DNA of 64,000 nt from contig CBFFRP010000285.1 in assembly GCA_965644295.1 (NCBI GenBank), forward strand, positions 62,001 through 126,000. Reading direction: 5' to 3'. Source of the DNA: Paraphysomonas bandaiensis (taxonomy: Eukaryota; Chrysophyceae). Below are positions 34,228 to 45,376 of this stretch, in pieces (position 1 is the first letter of the stretch; the number at the start of each line of letters is the position of its first letter). A program made the translations under genes and the position numbers. The notes below the pieces were generated by a model. That model did not search any database, was not told the DNA's origin, and saw nothing but the letters and a program-made list of their open reading frames with translations.

Positions 34228-35688
34228 TTACTTCTTCCTTCGTTTATCATATGATACTGAATACTCTAAGCCTTCATTCAATTTATTAAGGTCATTCTTG
34301 TACCACATCCCATCATAATTTTTGTCAAACAGATCGAACACAGCATTGACTTCATCATCGCTAATTTCTTTTGTTCCTTTAATAGACGCAAAGAGTTCGG
34401 CAAACTCCGACTTGGTAAGTTTTCCGGCACTACCAGGCTCATTAACTCGTTGATGGGCAAAATTAAGGAGAACGTCAATAGTGTGAGAGTCTGAGAAAAC
34501 ACTCTCCAATACCCTTCTCTCAGCCACTTGCAGTTGCTCCGCGGACTCAGGCGAGTCCCCACGCATATATCGCAGCAGTCGGTAAAACACAATTAACGAA
34601 GCACCAACGGAGCCGCCCGTCAGTGCGTAAAATATATGCTCCTGCTCCTCCAGTCCTGACAGAAGGTTCATGCCAAAGGCGCTAAAAACAGCACTGCACA
34701 CGCTCACACACACAGCGGAGGCAGCAAGGCTGGCGTTCAGCCACAATAACCGATTCCGCCGAATCTTCATGCTCAAGTCCGCGAGATCTTGCTTACTCTT
34801 AATCTTATGCTGTAGATGCATTACGTCGTGAAGGGAAGACGATAACCTCAGAGCGTAGTTTTCTAGGAGCAGTTCAGCATCCTCGTGCATGGATATGTCA
34901 AACTTCAGATCCTTAGCAGTAGCATTGGATCTGGCTGTCAGAAGCATTCCGGCCATATCCTCGTCATTATCAAGAATATTCTCAAGACTGGACTGGGCTT
35001 CTTTAAGCTCTAACTCGAATTCATATAGCAGATCAGCAAGTGGAGATAGTTTGTAGATAACATCGTCACTACTATTTGACCTGTTGGATCCATTCCACAT
35101 AAGTTTCTGTAACCATGATAAACGTTTTCCATTAGACTGAATTCCAAAGTTTTCACTACCATCTAAAGTAGCATTATGTAATAATGTATTATATAATGCT
35201 ATACGACGATCAAAATTATCACATATTTCTTTAAAAAGTTCTTCTAGTATTTGTAATTCAAAATCTTGATTTTCAGATCGTTGTGTTTTAACAAGCCGAT
35301 GTATCCATGCCTGTACAGCAGGTAGATGAGGATCAAATACAAGTGTTTTATCAGATAATAATATTGCTTTAATATTCCCTAATGATGCTAATACACATGT
35401 ATGACGTGGTAATAATACAGGTGATATTTTTCTACGTGTATATTTCATTTGTAATAAATGAGTATCATCAAATGACATTCCTAATGCTATAATATCACGA
35501 TAATGTAATGAAAACTGGGTTTTAATGCTCTTTAATGTAGTTTTCTTCTCATAATAATTCCAAAATTTATCAACAATAACTACATTAATTTCATTAGTAC
35601 GTAATTCAGATGAGAATTTTCGATATCTAAACAGTTGTTTCCATTGATGGATGATAGTAGAGAACATATGTGATCGATGTAATGTCAT
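34228..35688 (-). CDS. MRS2/CorA-type Mg2+ channel with C-terminal EF-hand
   Basis: One exon, 486 residues. The pore signature GMN (FSAFGMNLLSGLEEQEH) is at residue 339, at the end of the first membrane span (ASLAASAVCVSVCSAVF). The second span is FYALTGGSVGASLIVFYRLL. The preceding 300 residues form the helical cytoplasmic/matrix domain, with VFDPHLPAVQAWIHRL near 120 as in the MRS2 branch. The N-terminus (MTLHRSHMFSTIIHQWKQLF) is basic and could be a mitochondrial presequence. After the second span the protein adds about 120 residues that usual MRS2 proteins lack, containing an EF-hand loop DKNYDGMWYKND near 455 and a degenerate partner upstream. Position 12 of the loop is Asp rather than Glu. 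A Ca2+ or Mg2+ sensing role is inferred. Confidence 0.88.
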   Translation of the reverse strand: MTLHRSHMFSTIIHQWKQLFRYRKFSSELRTNEINVVIVDKFWNYYEKKTTLKSIKTQFSLHYRDIIALGMSFDDTHLLQMKYTRRKISPVLLPRHTCVLASLGNIKAILLSDKTLVFDPHLPAVQAWIHRLVKTQRSENQDFELQILEELFKEICDNFDRRIALYNTLLHNATLDGSENFGIQSNGKRLSWLQKLMWNGSNRSNSSDDVIYKLSPLADLLYEFELELKEAQSSLENILDNDEDMAGMLLTARSNATAKDLKFDISMHEDAELLLENYALRLSSSLHDVMHLQHKIKSKQDLADLSMKIRRNRLLWLNASLAASAVCVSVCSAVFSAFGMNLLSGLEEQEHIFYALTGGSVGASLIVFYRLLRYMRGDSPESAEQLQVAERRVLESVFSDSHTIDVLLNFAHQRVNEPGSAGKLTKSEFAELFASIKGTKEISDDEVNAVFDLFDKNYDGMWYKNDLNKLNEGLEYSVSYDKRRKK

Positions 35689-36279
35689 GTTGATTTAAGA
35701 TGGTGATATTATGGGATGGAATTAGAGGCAGTCAGTGTATTGATATGATGATACATGGCATGGTACTGCTGTATATACAGTACAGTACAGTGACATCTTG
35801 AAGAGGTACTCTAGTGTCAACTGCTATAGATATACAATAACAGAATATGTATGTACTTCTTGTCCTGTATGTACAGTACAACCACTCTAGATTTTCCAGA
35901 TTTTCTAGATTTTAGACACCGATTTTGTTTTAAAAGCTGGAAAAGAGTATAATAATTTCATTATTTTCTTGGGTTTTTAGTATACTGTAATTGGTCGTGT
36001 TATTTCTGGACTGCTTTTGTACATATACACCAGCACCATATGTATGGTCTTGTACTTGTATACGACTGTATGTATGGTGTACACATGTATATGTATGTAT
36101 GTACAGAGAGTATATAGCAGTTAAGTCTGTGGTCTCATCTACTTGAAATAAGCCACCATCGACTATACATACATACTGCATAATAACCATAGATAAATGT
36201 AGATAACCTCCAGTATAACTTCTATCATCCTCAGCTATCTATATAGCGGGAGTTATCACACTATAATCACCACTCAAAG
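35689..36279. promoter_or_regulatory. divergent promoter region of the MRS2-like and PP2C genes
   Basis: AT-rich spacer between outward-facing genes. It has TACTGCTGTATATACAGTAC near 35763 next to the MRS2 start and TATATAGCAGTTAAG near 36110 toward PP2C. These are variants of the motif described for the HCNGP-like gene. Function is inferred from position only. Confidence 0.4.
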
Positions 36280-37476
36280 ATGAGTATTACGATGCATACG
36301 AGTCTCAGGTATGCATTCATATATTTCAGTTATTGTAACTAATAACTAAATCAGTGATTCGATTTGGTACATAATCATTATGTGTACTATATGTACTGGA
36401 GTTTGGTGTTTGTTTACTGTATTCATGCCTCTTATTAAGACGTTTACCAAACCATATCAACACCCTGTCATAATTGACTTGAATGGTGTACATTACCCCG
36501 TTTCGTACTGGACAGAGAAAGGAGGGCGACCATACCAGGTTACTTCACTATGGAAGTCGCATATTGCTTTGTGTAATTCAATGTTTACAGGAGGATAGAC
36601 ACGATGCGTTGAAAGGGCGTGGTGCAGACGATAGTTCATTATACGGTGTGTTTGATGGACACGGTGGACATAGAGCAGCACAATACTGCAAGAAACACAT
36701 GTTAAATACAATACTTGCTGATGAAATGTTTGAATCGAACCCAGCTGAGGCTATGATCAAGAGCTTTCACAGGTTGGTAGATTTGTACAAACTTACATTC
36801 AAACTGTCAACCAATGGATTCTGGGTAAATAGGATTGATAGTGAATTTGTGGGCGTGTCAAAGAAATGGGGGTATACGGACGGCACCACGGCCGTAGTTG
36901 CTCTCATTAGCAACAAACATATAGTGGTTGCGAACGCCGGTGACTCGCGTTGCATGATAGTACAGAGGGAAGGGAGAGCATATGCACTCTCTGTCGATCA
37001 CAAGCCGTCACGGTATGACAAGCAAACGTCTTTGCTACTTTCTAAAATACTTATGTAGAGAGGATGAGGAACAACGTATTAAAGACCTAGGAGGAAAAGT
37101 AATTTTTTGGGGTCGGTGGAGAGTGGAGGGTGTGCTCGCTGTCTCAAGAGCAATTGGCGACATCAACCTGAAACCATACGTTACTTGCGACCCCGAAATT
37201 CAGACAAAAGAAATTACCGATGAGGATTTATACATGGTCATAGCTTCTGATGGCCTATGGGATGTGATGACGAATGATGATGTTGCTTCCTTTGTAATCA
37301 GGTGGGTGATTTCTTCATTCATGCTTCTTTATGTATCCTCATATGTGCACCCGCGGAGTAGAAGTTGTCAGCGACAGGATTTTAAACACATCGCTAGGGA
37401 TCTTTGCTGCGAAGCATTTCTGTTAGGCTCCACAGACAACGTAACGGTCCAAGTGATTGATTTAAGGTTAATATGA
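36280..37476 (+). CDS. PP2C-family Ser/Thr phosphatase with possible N-terminal membrane anchor
   Basis: Proposed exons are 36280-36308, 36355-36538, 36591-36772, 36833-37012, 37059-37301 and 37362-37476. The PP2C motifs appear in order: GGRPYQ joined to EDRHDAL (motif 1), [16 protein letters not shown] (metal-binding DGHGG), [45 protein letters not shown] and [11 protein letters not shown]. All metal-coordinating Asp residues expected from these motifs are present. Two of the introns (36773-36832 and 37302-37361) are 60 nt and stop-free, so an unspliced reading would insert false residues. The second exon, if spliced as above, begins with a hydrophobic run ([18 protein letters not shown]), a possible membrane anchor as in PPM1L. 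The N-terminal exon is the least certain part. Confidence 0.85.
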
Positions 37477-37659
37477 CAGAGATTGAATCTGTAGCAGCTC
37501 TAACTTGATTACGACATGCAGGAAGAAATGCAGTGTTACATGACCACAGGGCCTCTTCATAGTTATGTAAATATATTTGGAGTATCGTCGTTAGAATTTA
37601 GAATATCTCTAATTTAAACATAAAATGGTTATTGTTTTGTATTTAGTTGACTAGTAGTG

Positions 37660-37985
37660 AATGTCTTATTATTAGCAATAGGCGTTAAGAGTCAGTGCTT
37701 AACTCTGATAGCCTACTATGTAACGCTACGAAAGCTGCTTGTGCTTCACCGTAAGCACCAAAGTGCGACCACTTTCGCTCTATTACTCAAAGCAAACGCA
37801 GTGAGAAAGCAGAATGTTGATATACCTGGCATCTGCTGACTTTAGGATTTTTGAGTCCTTAAGGTGAACAGCCCGGATGCTTGACATCAGCAGGCAGCCC
37901 AATACCCCAGACGCCCTTGAGGTGGTCACATTCCCATTGCCTGTTTATTCGTTAGGGCCCAAAGACGTCTACAAAAGTGACATAT
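37660..37985 (-). repeat. truncated LINE fragment (3' tail family)
   Basis: On the minus strand this contains the LINE tail landmarks GTGCTTACGG, GAAGCACAAGCAGCTTTCGT and CTTAACGCCTATTGCTAAT. They end next to the PP2C 3' flank. The upstream part (37800-37985) is markedly richer in G+C than its surroundings and probably belongs to the same insertion, though I could not align it with the longer copy. Confidence 0.7.
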
Positions 37986-38089
37986 CTTAATAGTGTTCCT
38001 TATATCACACAAGCATTAGGCTATGTGTGGACAGAAAATTATCTGCTGACTATACATGTAGAAAATATCTCCGGTATTTATTATTTATC

Positions 38090-38775
38090 CCCCAGAACAC
38101 CACGAAAAGGTGTAAGTCCGACTTTGTTATGGGCAATAATTGCTAATTGACATTTAATAGAATACAATTAAGTGCTACGTAACCCTGTAGAGTAGGTCAC
38201 TTTTGAGTGCTCAGTGTTAGAATACGTATATTTTTCTAAGATAGTACTGTAGAATACGTTAAATACAATATGAAAAACAGTATTATGTAGTCAAAGATAC
38301 TATATAGTATATAGCTATAACAGTGAAACTGAAGTATCATGACAATTCAAGATACGGAAGTTGAGCAGTGGTTGACATGAACGAAATATATATTATGCTG
38401 TTGACGTTGACATGTTTTAGATAACAACACACAATAGTGTGTCCAATATAATAAAATAGTCTATCTATAGTTTGATACAACAAGCTTCTCTTAACGATCT
38501 TAATTATGTGAAAATGACGTTAAGAAAAGTTGCGTCGTTGGACTATATAGTATATAGGGTATAATTAAAGGTTAATGGTAATGCCATTATAATTGCCGGG
38601 ACATTCTTCATTAATGCCGTTATAATTGCCGTGAACTGGACTACCATTAATGGTTACCAGGCCCTTCAGCTCTGTATCTTTAATCATCACGATACTTCAG
38701 TTTCACAGCTCAATAGCTATACAGATTTGACAACGTAATACTTTTCTATCTCAGGGAAACATACTTATTCCAACA
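38090..38775. repeat. mosaic of old repeats including two opposed LTR remnants
   Basis: At 38095-38130, reading on the minus strand, is the sequence that ends both TAF10 duplication copies (CAAAGTCGGACTTACACC). At 38232-38520 is a plus-strand LTR-like copy of the TGTTGGAATA family. At 38684-38775 is part of the same family inverted. Between them, two copies of ATGCC(A/G)TTATAATTGCCG lie within 40 bp. The region looks like nested insertions; no coding sequence was seen. Confidence 0.6.
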
Positions 38776-39062
38776 ATCACTGGTAGCAAAAAGTTCAGTT
38801 GAATTGGTGAAATAGTAAATATCAGCGAAACAATAGTGAGCAGTACTGACGCACATTGCTTTATAATTACATATCATCCTATTCAAGTTTATATTATTGA
38901 GTGAATGAAATGTTACTACGTGCGAAAAACTGTCAAATTAATAGTGCCTAAAATACGCACAAATACTTCCAGAATGGGAATAAATATAACAAATTTGAAA
39001 ATCTGATCGTCGCAATGAATGTTTGCTTACCATATATGGCTTCTAAATTTGGACGACAACTA

Positions 39063-40619
39063 CTACATTTTCCAGTTCAAGCTATCCAATGAGGACGGTG
39101 CAGTCTGATTCTGCGGAGGGGCAGCGAAGCCTCTTCCTCTGCCCATGGCAGGGGCGGTCCCAGCAGACCCTAGACTAGAAATCGCAGCGCTATTCGACGA
39201 GTACATTCCTCCTCCCATTCCCATATGCTGCTGCTGTGGCTGAGAAGAAGTGAAGGATGCGAAAGGGTCAGCGGACTGGCTTTGCCGAGGCTGCTGTGGC
39301 TGTAAGTTTTGAGGCGATAACACAGGGAACCCTCCACCTCCAGAACCACCCATGTGAGTCACGCCAAATGGCACAGATGGCTGCTGACTGGCCGTTGCCT
39401 GTGGCGATTTCATTACACTGGGGCCAGTTCCACCTGAAGTAGTCATCTGGTTTAAAGAGGGTCCACTCTGAGCTGTCGAAGTTTGTGGCCTGGGCCCGTT
39501 CCCCTTGAGATCCAGGTCCACCAAGCCCGACCACTGGTCTTTCTTTTGTGGAGGGGCTGGTGCAGGGGTAGGATCAGGGTTATTTGCGACAACAGTCGCA
39601 CCAGTGTCATGGGAAGTAGGGGGAGGGGGGGGCATATCGAATGTCAATCCTGAGAACTCGTTAAGAATATCATTGGAAGTCTTCTGGGGCTGGTTTTGCG
39701 AAGTCGAAGGTGTGGGATCAGAAAAGAAATCGAATTCAGCAGCAGTTTGGGCCTTGGGCTGAACTGCCGCTGACTGAGAGGGATGCGAGAAGGGGTCAGA
39801 GGACTGCCCGCTGGACAACGTCCCGAAAGCGTCGAAGCCATCGCTCTGCGATGAAACCTTTTGATCAGTGCCGAATGCACCGCCGCCGAAAGCGTCAGTG
39901 GTGGCACCTTGGGTCGGCTCAGAGGAGCCGAATGGGTCGAAAGATGCTGATCTCTCTGTTCTCTCTGAGGAAGAAAAAGGATCGAATGATCCAGATCGAG
40001 TGGCCCTTCCAGTAGGAGAGAAAGGGTCAAACGTGCCGCCAGTCTCCTGCTTTTCAACTTTCTCTGGTGCTCGAGTCACAGGTTTATTCTTGGTGGTCTC
40101 GGTTGCCTGCTGTGCAACGGCAGGCTTGTTCAAAGTTGTTGGCTTTCTCTGAAAGTCTTCAAACCGGACACTGTCAATAGTGAAGACGTACGTGGGGTCC
40201 GTAGCAACACTTGTATCTGCTTCTACACGAAACAAATGACCGGATGACTCCCATCCATGAGAAAAGTCACTCGAAAATGGGTTGCTCGCAGAAGTGATCT
40301 CTCTCCCATCTTCAGATATCACCTATATGAATTTAAATTGTAAAAAAACAATAGTCACAACGATGGAAGCTATACCCTCTTTCCAGATAACACACTGTGG
40401 ACGAGCAGAACTTCATGTTCTCTATCGCTGTCACACCATCCAAATCTCCATGTAACTTTTCTTTTAGTACCTGATAAAACAGTGAATAAATCACACTATA
40501 ATGTATACTAGATCCATATTACCTGCGATGGTTTTACCAGTTTGTTGATTAGAGTGTGTGATCCTATAGGGAGTGGGCTTTGGAACAAATTTAATAGAAC
40601 CACGACGAGAGGATGACAT
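39063..40619 (-). CDS. FAIM-like beta-domain protein with DPF/NPF motif repeats
   Basis: Three exons. I start at 40619 (MSSSRRGSIKFVPKPTPYRI). Short exons lead into TWRFGWCDSDREHEVLLVHS, then VLSGKRVISEDGREI and a long final exon that begins near 40322. The N-terminal 130 residues resemble a beta-sandwich of the FAIM type, in which SGKR-x-V-x-x-DG and a later F-x-V-E run recur; this is a weak motif-level match. The rest is disordered and Gln/Ser/Pro-rich. It contains NPFSSDF and five or more DPF or DPF-like motifs (FDPFSP, FDPFSS, FDPFGS, SDPFSH, ADPFASF), the short peptides that bind the alpha-ear of AP2 and EH domains in endocytic adaptors. An accessory role in clathrin-mediated traffic is inferred. 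It could instead be a scaffold of another pathway. Confidence 0.6.
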
Positions 40620-40867
40620 TACACACAAAATAAAATATTAATTTCTTATAAAAATCTGGAGTGATATGAGTGTTAATGTGTGTAATATGTGCATATACAC
40701 TTGATGCAACAATTGATCGCAACCCCCCTCCTTACACAGAGAGAGGAATCATATGCAGCAATGGAATGCCGCCAAAAATAGCATCCAACACATGTTTTAG
40801 ACTTCTAAAAAAATACCTATAGGAGAGTCCATACAAGTACATCCCTAGCTACATATATCTACTACCT

Positions 40868-41556
40868 ACCTACGTACATACATATACATACATACATACA
40901 TACATACATACATACATACATACATACATACATACATACATACATACATACATACATACATACATACATACATACATACATACATACATACATACATACA
41001 TACATACATACATACATACATACATACATACATACATACATACATACATACATACATACATACATACATACATACATACATACATACATACATACATACA
41101 TGCATACATACATACATACATACATACATACATACATACATACATACATACATACATACATACATACATACATACATACATACATACATACATACATACA
41201 TACATACATACATACATACATACATGCATACATACCTACCTACCTACCTACCTACCTACCTACATACATACATACATACATACATACATACATACATACA
41301 TGCATACATACATACATACATACATACATACATACATACATACATACATACATACATACATACATACATACATACATACATACATACATACATACATACA
41401 TACATACATACATACATACATACATACATACATACATACATACATACATACATACATACATACATACATACATACATACATACATACATACATACATACA
41501 TACATACATACATGCATACATACATACATACCTACCTACATACATACATTCATACA
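40868..41556. repeat. (TACA)n array, about 690 bp, with internal TACC block
   Basis: Nearly pure ATAC units with TGCA variants near 41101, 41225 and 41301. A run of seven or so TACC units (CTACCTACCTAC) lies at about 41233-41262, and a second short TACC pair near 41530. The block marks a point where a variant unit was amplified. Open frames are artefacts. Confidence 0.97.
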
Positions 41557-41917
41557 TAGAGCCGTTTTTGTGTATGTGTGTTTGTTTTTTTGGTGGATGT
41601 TACAATTAAAGAAACGAATATATATACATGTACATATAGCATAGAGTCATCACGATACATTCCCCTCATTGTAGTAAGGTTTCTCACTTTAAAGTATTCA
41701 AAGGTTGTAGTTGTCTTGATTATTTCATGGTTAGACTTGTCGTTTGAGTTCACAGTGTTCAGAGTCATACAGCTAATGCAATAAGCCTAGTAACCTTCCA
41801 TCTCTGATCTACTTGCTCTAATTACATACAATACATTGAACACAGACCTCTGTTGTATAAAGGGATACACATATAATTATCAGATAAGCAAGTTGTTGTT
41901 TCCTCGTCATTAGCAAG

Positions 41918-43692
41918 ATGAATCCACGAACTCTGGAACCTATTGACCCGGCAGTTGTACGTCCATCAAGTGTGGAAAAAAAACGTCACCGTAAATTAAA
42001 ATTAGAAAAATTGAGACAAGAGAAACACGCCACTACAATTCAGTCAATATGGCGTGGTGCAAAGACCCGCAAGGAACTAGAGAAAAATACTACAGCTGGA
42101 AGCCCTTGTAGTGGGCCAACGAAGTGTGATAATGAGAATGTCGATGGGCCTGCGTCTAGTCAGTCGGACGAGGAGAATAAGGAGGCTATAAGCGAAGACA
42201 TCGTTTTACCAGCGGATGCTCAGAAAGAAATCTCTTCTGATCGGAAACCTGAGGACGAGCCTCAAACTTATTCGTGGCCGGAGACAATGCACGATACGTT
42301 TGAGTACTGCGAGAGCGATCAGTGGCACAATTTAGAGACTGCCAGCCATCACGATATTATGGCATGGGTATTAGACAACAAAAAGGTGTTGTTCCGGGCT
42401 GTGACCTGGAATATGATGGCCAAGAAGCCACCACCTGCTGAAGATATACAGCGCAAGCTGCTACCTCTTAATAGGTATAAGACACTGTATGTGGATCCTG
42501 CTGTTGTAAAGTATACTTCCAATAAGGTTTCATATTATTGCTTTCGGAACGGAGGAGTGTGAGAGATCCATCGCGAAGTCTGCTGTCAACCCAAGCAAGC
42601 GCATCTGGGAGGCGTATTTGCTAGAGGTCGTGGGCGAAAAATATGTGCCGCTTCGCTCCCACACACTGCAGGTGAGATGTGATTGTATTTAAATTTATTA
42701 CTTTAGAGGTAAACATTCAGTGCAGGCCACTCACATTATGGTGTTTGTTCATGCCGCAATTATGCCGATGGTATCAGAAGTGTCATCTGCTGCGGTTGCA
42801 TGCGGTGTGGCTAACAAACTCGGAAATAAAGGCGGTGTCGCAGTGTCAATGAAAATAGCAGATAGTCGATTTGTGATAGTTAACGCTCATCTAGCTGCTC
42901 ACCAGAATGATGTCGATGAGAGGAATGCTCAAATAGCGAAGATATTTGCTGAGCTTCCCTCTCTATTGGTGCGTCGGAGCGCAGCAGATAAAGTCATTGC
43001 TGTAGATCCAAGTGTGGAGGTCGATGCTGATAACAAGAATAATGATGCTAAAGTTCCAGAGAATGGTAGTGTTGAGTATGATGTCAGCATGGAGACGTTT
43101 GCAGATCGACTGGTGTTTATGGGAGACCTTAACTATCGCATAAACGGAAACAGGTTGCAGGGTCAGTATGTTGCAACAGTCATCGTAATTTTTTCTTGGC
43201 AGATCTGTAGTGGATAAGCTTCTTCGAATGAATATGTACGAAGTCCTTCAATCCAATGATCAACTGCGGTGAGTTCTGTTTCTTAATTTACGCATGCGCC
43301 CACGTACATTGTCCAATTTTTGCAGGTTAAGTAAAGCTGCAAATAAGATTCCGACTTTCCTTCACGGTAACACTTGTTCTTAATAGTTCTCGTAGAAGAC
43401 TAATATGATTTCAGAGGCACCGGTTCACTTTTTTCCAACTTATAAACTTGATGCTGGAAAGGACGATTATGACACCGGGCCTAAGCAGCGCATTCCTAGT
43501 TGGACTGACAGAATTTTATACAAGCAAGATGGAATGGAAGCTATTGCATATGACTCTGTTCGTGATGTAAGAACCTCGGATCACAGGCCAGTTTTTGCAT
43601 CTTTTATTGTAAATATAGATGCGATGAAAGATAACTACATGGAATCGTCGCATGCATTTAGCTCTGAGAGTCAAGTATGCCGCATTATGTAG
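41918..43692 (+). CDS. inositol polyphosphate 5-phosphatase with IQ motif
   Basis: Exons are 41918-42474, 42527-42671, 42726-43153, 43203-43268, 43326-43366 and 43415-43692. The catalytic domain shows WNMMAKKPP, FHIIAFGTEECERSI (formed by the first splice), NKLGNKGGVAVSM, VNAHLAAHQNDVDERN, VFMGDLNYRI, QRIPSWTDRILYK and TSDHRPVFASF. The order and the active-site residues match the endonuclease-like 5-phosphatase fold, which removes the 5-phosphate from inositol phosphates and phosphoinositides. Before it, near residue 40, is an IQ motif (ATTIQSIWRGAKTRKEL), a likely calmodulin-binding site. The linker 90-150 is acidic. There is no transmembrane span and no C-terminal prenylation motif is apparent. 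Confidence 0.93.
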
Positions 43693-44278
43693 TTTTTTTA
43701 TTTACACCATGTTTATCTCGAGTGTAAAGTGTAGTAAACTGTTATATAGAGAGTACTATTAACTCACAGAAGTTAACGGTATACTAGATATATTATATAC
43801 ATTGGGTTTAAGTGAAGAAACACTTTGGAGCAGTTTTATTTTTACTATGTATATCGCAGTAAATTACTCTTCCTACAACGAGGCTTCATGTGTGTAGGTT
43901 AGACAAAACCATGGTGTGATGGAGTGTGATGAATGAGATTATAAAATTATCCGTTATATTTATCATTCTAATTTAATTCCGCTTAGTTGTGATGAACAAG
44001 CCGTATAATAAGAAATATAAAGCAGAAATGCAGAGTAATTTGAAGTGCAAGTATGCAGCTGGAGCTAGGGAACAATATAGTGTAATATTCGACCGTATAT
44101 AACCAATATACCCACGTTGTTATTGTTAATGCTAGAAAAGTTTATATTAAAAGGCGTCGTGCGTATATGATAAATGATTCAGGTAAGTCGTACAAAAGTA
44201 TCATATATGAGATATTAGTGTATGTTGTATGTGTGATGAAGGTAATGTTGAATGTTGACGACATAGGTATGTATGTAT
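43693..44278. other. intergenic
   Basis: AT-rich. The segment at about 43988-44040 (GATGAACAAGCCGTATAATA) resembles the interior of the MITE at 44279 and may be a degraded second copy. No gene was seen. Confidence 0.45.
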
Positions 44279-44386
44279 CAGGGCTGTGTAACAATTCAGA
44301 TTAGATGTGATGAATAAGCTGTATAATATAAAAGTTAAAGTAGAGATTAGTGTTTAATAATTGCAATTAATTGTTACGCAGCCCTG
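44279..44386. mobile_element. hAT-like MITE, second family member
   Basis: The termini CAGGGCTGTGTAACAATT and AATTGTTACGCAGCCCTG form inverted repeats related to those of the 112-bp element at 14110. No clear target duplication remains here, which suggests an older insertion. It is about 108 bp and non-coding. Confidence 0.7.
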
Positions 44387-44515
44387 CATAGATTTGACGT
44401 ATTCAAACTTAAGAAGAAAAGTAAAACAGAATATTCGATTCTTAATAATAAGATGTTTTAGACGTAAATATATTGCAAAAACTCTTTGTGAAACAAACGA
44501 AATTAAATAATTCAT

Positions 44516-45310
44516 CTACACAAGAGGTGGCAAAGGGGGTGGAAGGGGAATGGATTTTTTATCGACAGGTGAAGAAGATGTACAACTGGAATCTAATCTA
44601 TCAGCGGGAAGAGAAGAACAAGATTTTTTCTCTCTCTTCGTGTGCTTGTAATATGTTGCATCGGCATTACATACACTCAGAGCTTCTTCCTCGCTAGCAT
44701 CACATGGTACTATTGCAGTGCCAATAGGAATCGGCCTCGGATGGTAGGATCCCGGAGGCGGATGAATCCAACTCTCATTTATTGGGCAATCTTGTGAAAT
44801 GCTGGCCTTAGCTTCCGCCGTAACGATGTGTAGATATAGGCTTAATTCTGCATCATCACCCAGCCACACACACAACGGCGTCCAGTAGGGTCCAACAGGA
44901 TTCCCAACAGTGACCACACGTGTCCCTATAGGAAAAACGTTCAATATATTGTGACCCATGATCTCATATCCAAAATAACTCAGAAACATGTATACAGATA
45001 TATCAGTGAAGGCGCCTGGATTGAACTCTTTGCAGAACTGTTCGGCATCACACTGCAACACTGCGACCGATGTATCACTTTTATATTGAACTCTCTTTCG
45101 TGCACGTTCAACAAGTAAGGGATCGTTTTCTACTCCCATACAAGTGCAGTCATAATTTGTGGTAATGTATTCAATGACATGACCTTCCCCGCATCCTATA
45201 TCAATTACAAGAGAATTGCATGCATTGGGATTCAATAGAGTCAATGCTCGGTGTAATAAGACCTTCGATTTAGATTCTTTGAAGCCAGCTAGTACACGAC
45301 AGTTTTCCAT
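44516..45310 (-). CDS. class I SAM-dependent methyltransferase
   Basis: A single exon. I take the start at 45310 (MENCRVLAGFKESKSKV) because the more distant ATG at 45376 adds a Cys/Ile-rich stretch with no conserved look. Motif I of the Rossmann fold is VIDIGCGEGHVIEYIT near residue 35, the adenosine-binding acidic residue lies in GVENDPLLVERARKR, and motif IV appears as DISVYMFLSYFGYEI. The size and the form of the middle (RVVTVGNP) recall small protein-lysine methyltransferases such as the FAM173/ATPSCKMT group, but no substrate can be read from the sequence. The final 40 residues are low in complexity and rich in Ser and Pro. Confidence 0.72.
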   Translation of the reverse strand: MENCRVLAGFKESKSKVLLHRALTLLNPNACNSLVIDIGCGEGHVIEYITTNYDCTCMGVENDPLLVERARKRVQYKSDTSVAVLQCDAEQFCKEFNPGAFTDISVYMFLSYFGYEIMGHNILNVFPIGTRVVTVGNPVGPYWTPLCVWLGDDAELSLYLHIVTAEAKASISQDCPINESWIHPPPGSYHPRPIPIGTAIVPCDASEEEALSVCNADATYYKHTKREKKSCSSLPADRLDSSCTSSSPVDKKSIPLPPPLPPLV

Positions 45311-45376
45311 TGAGGCTTTGTCATATATTATGCAATTAACTATTAAACTATGCACACTAACAGACCATACATGCAT

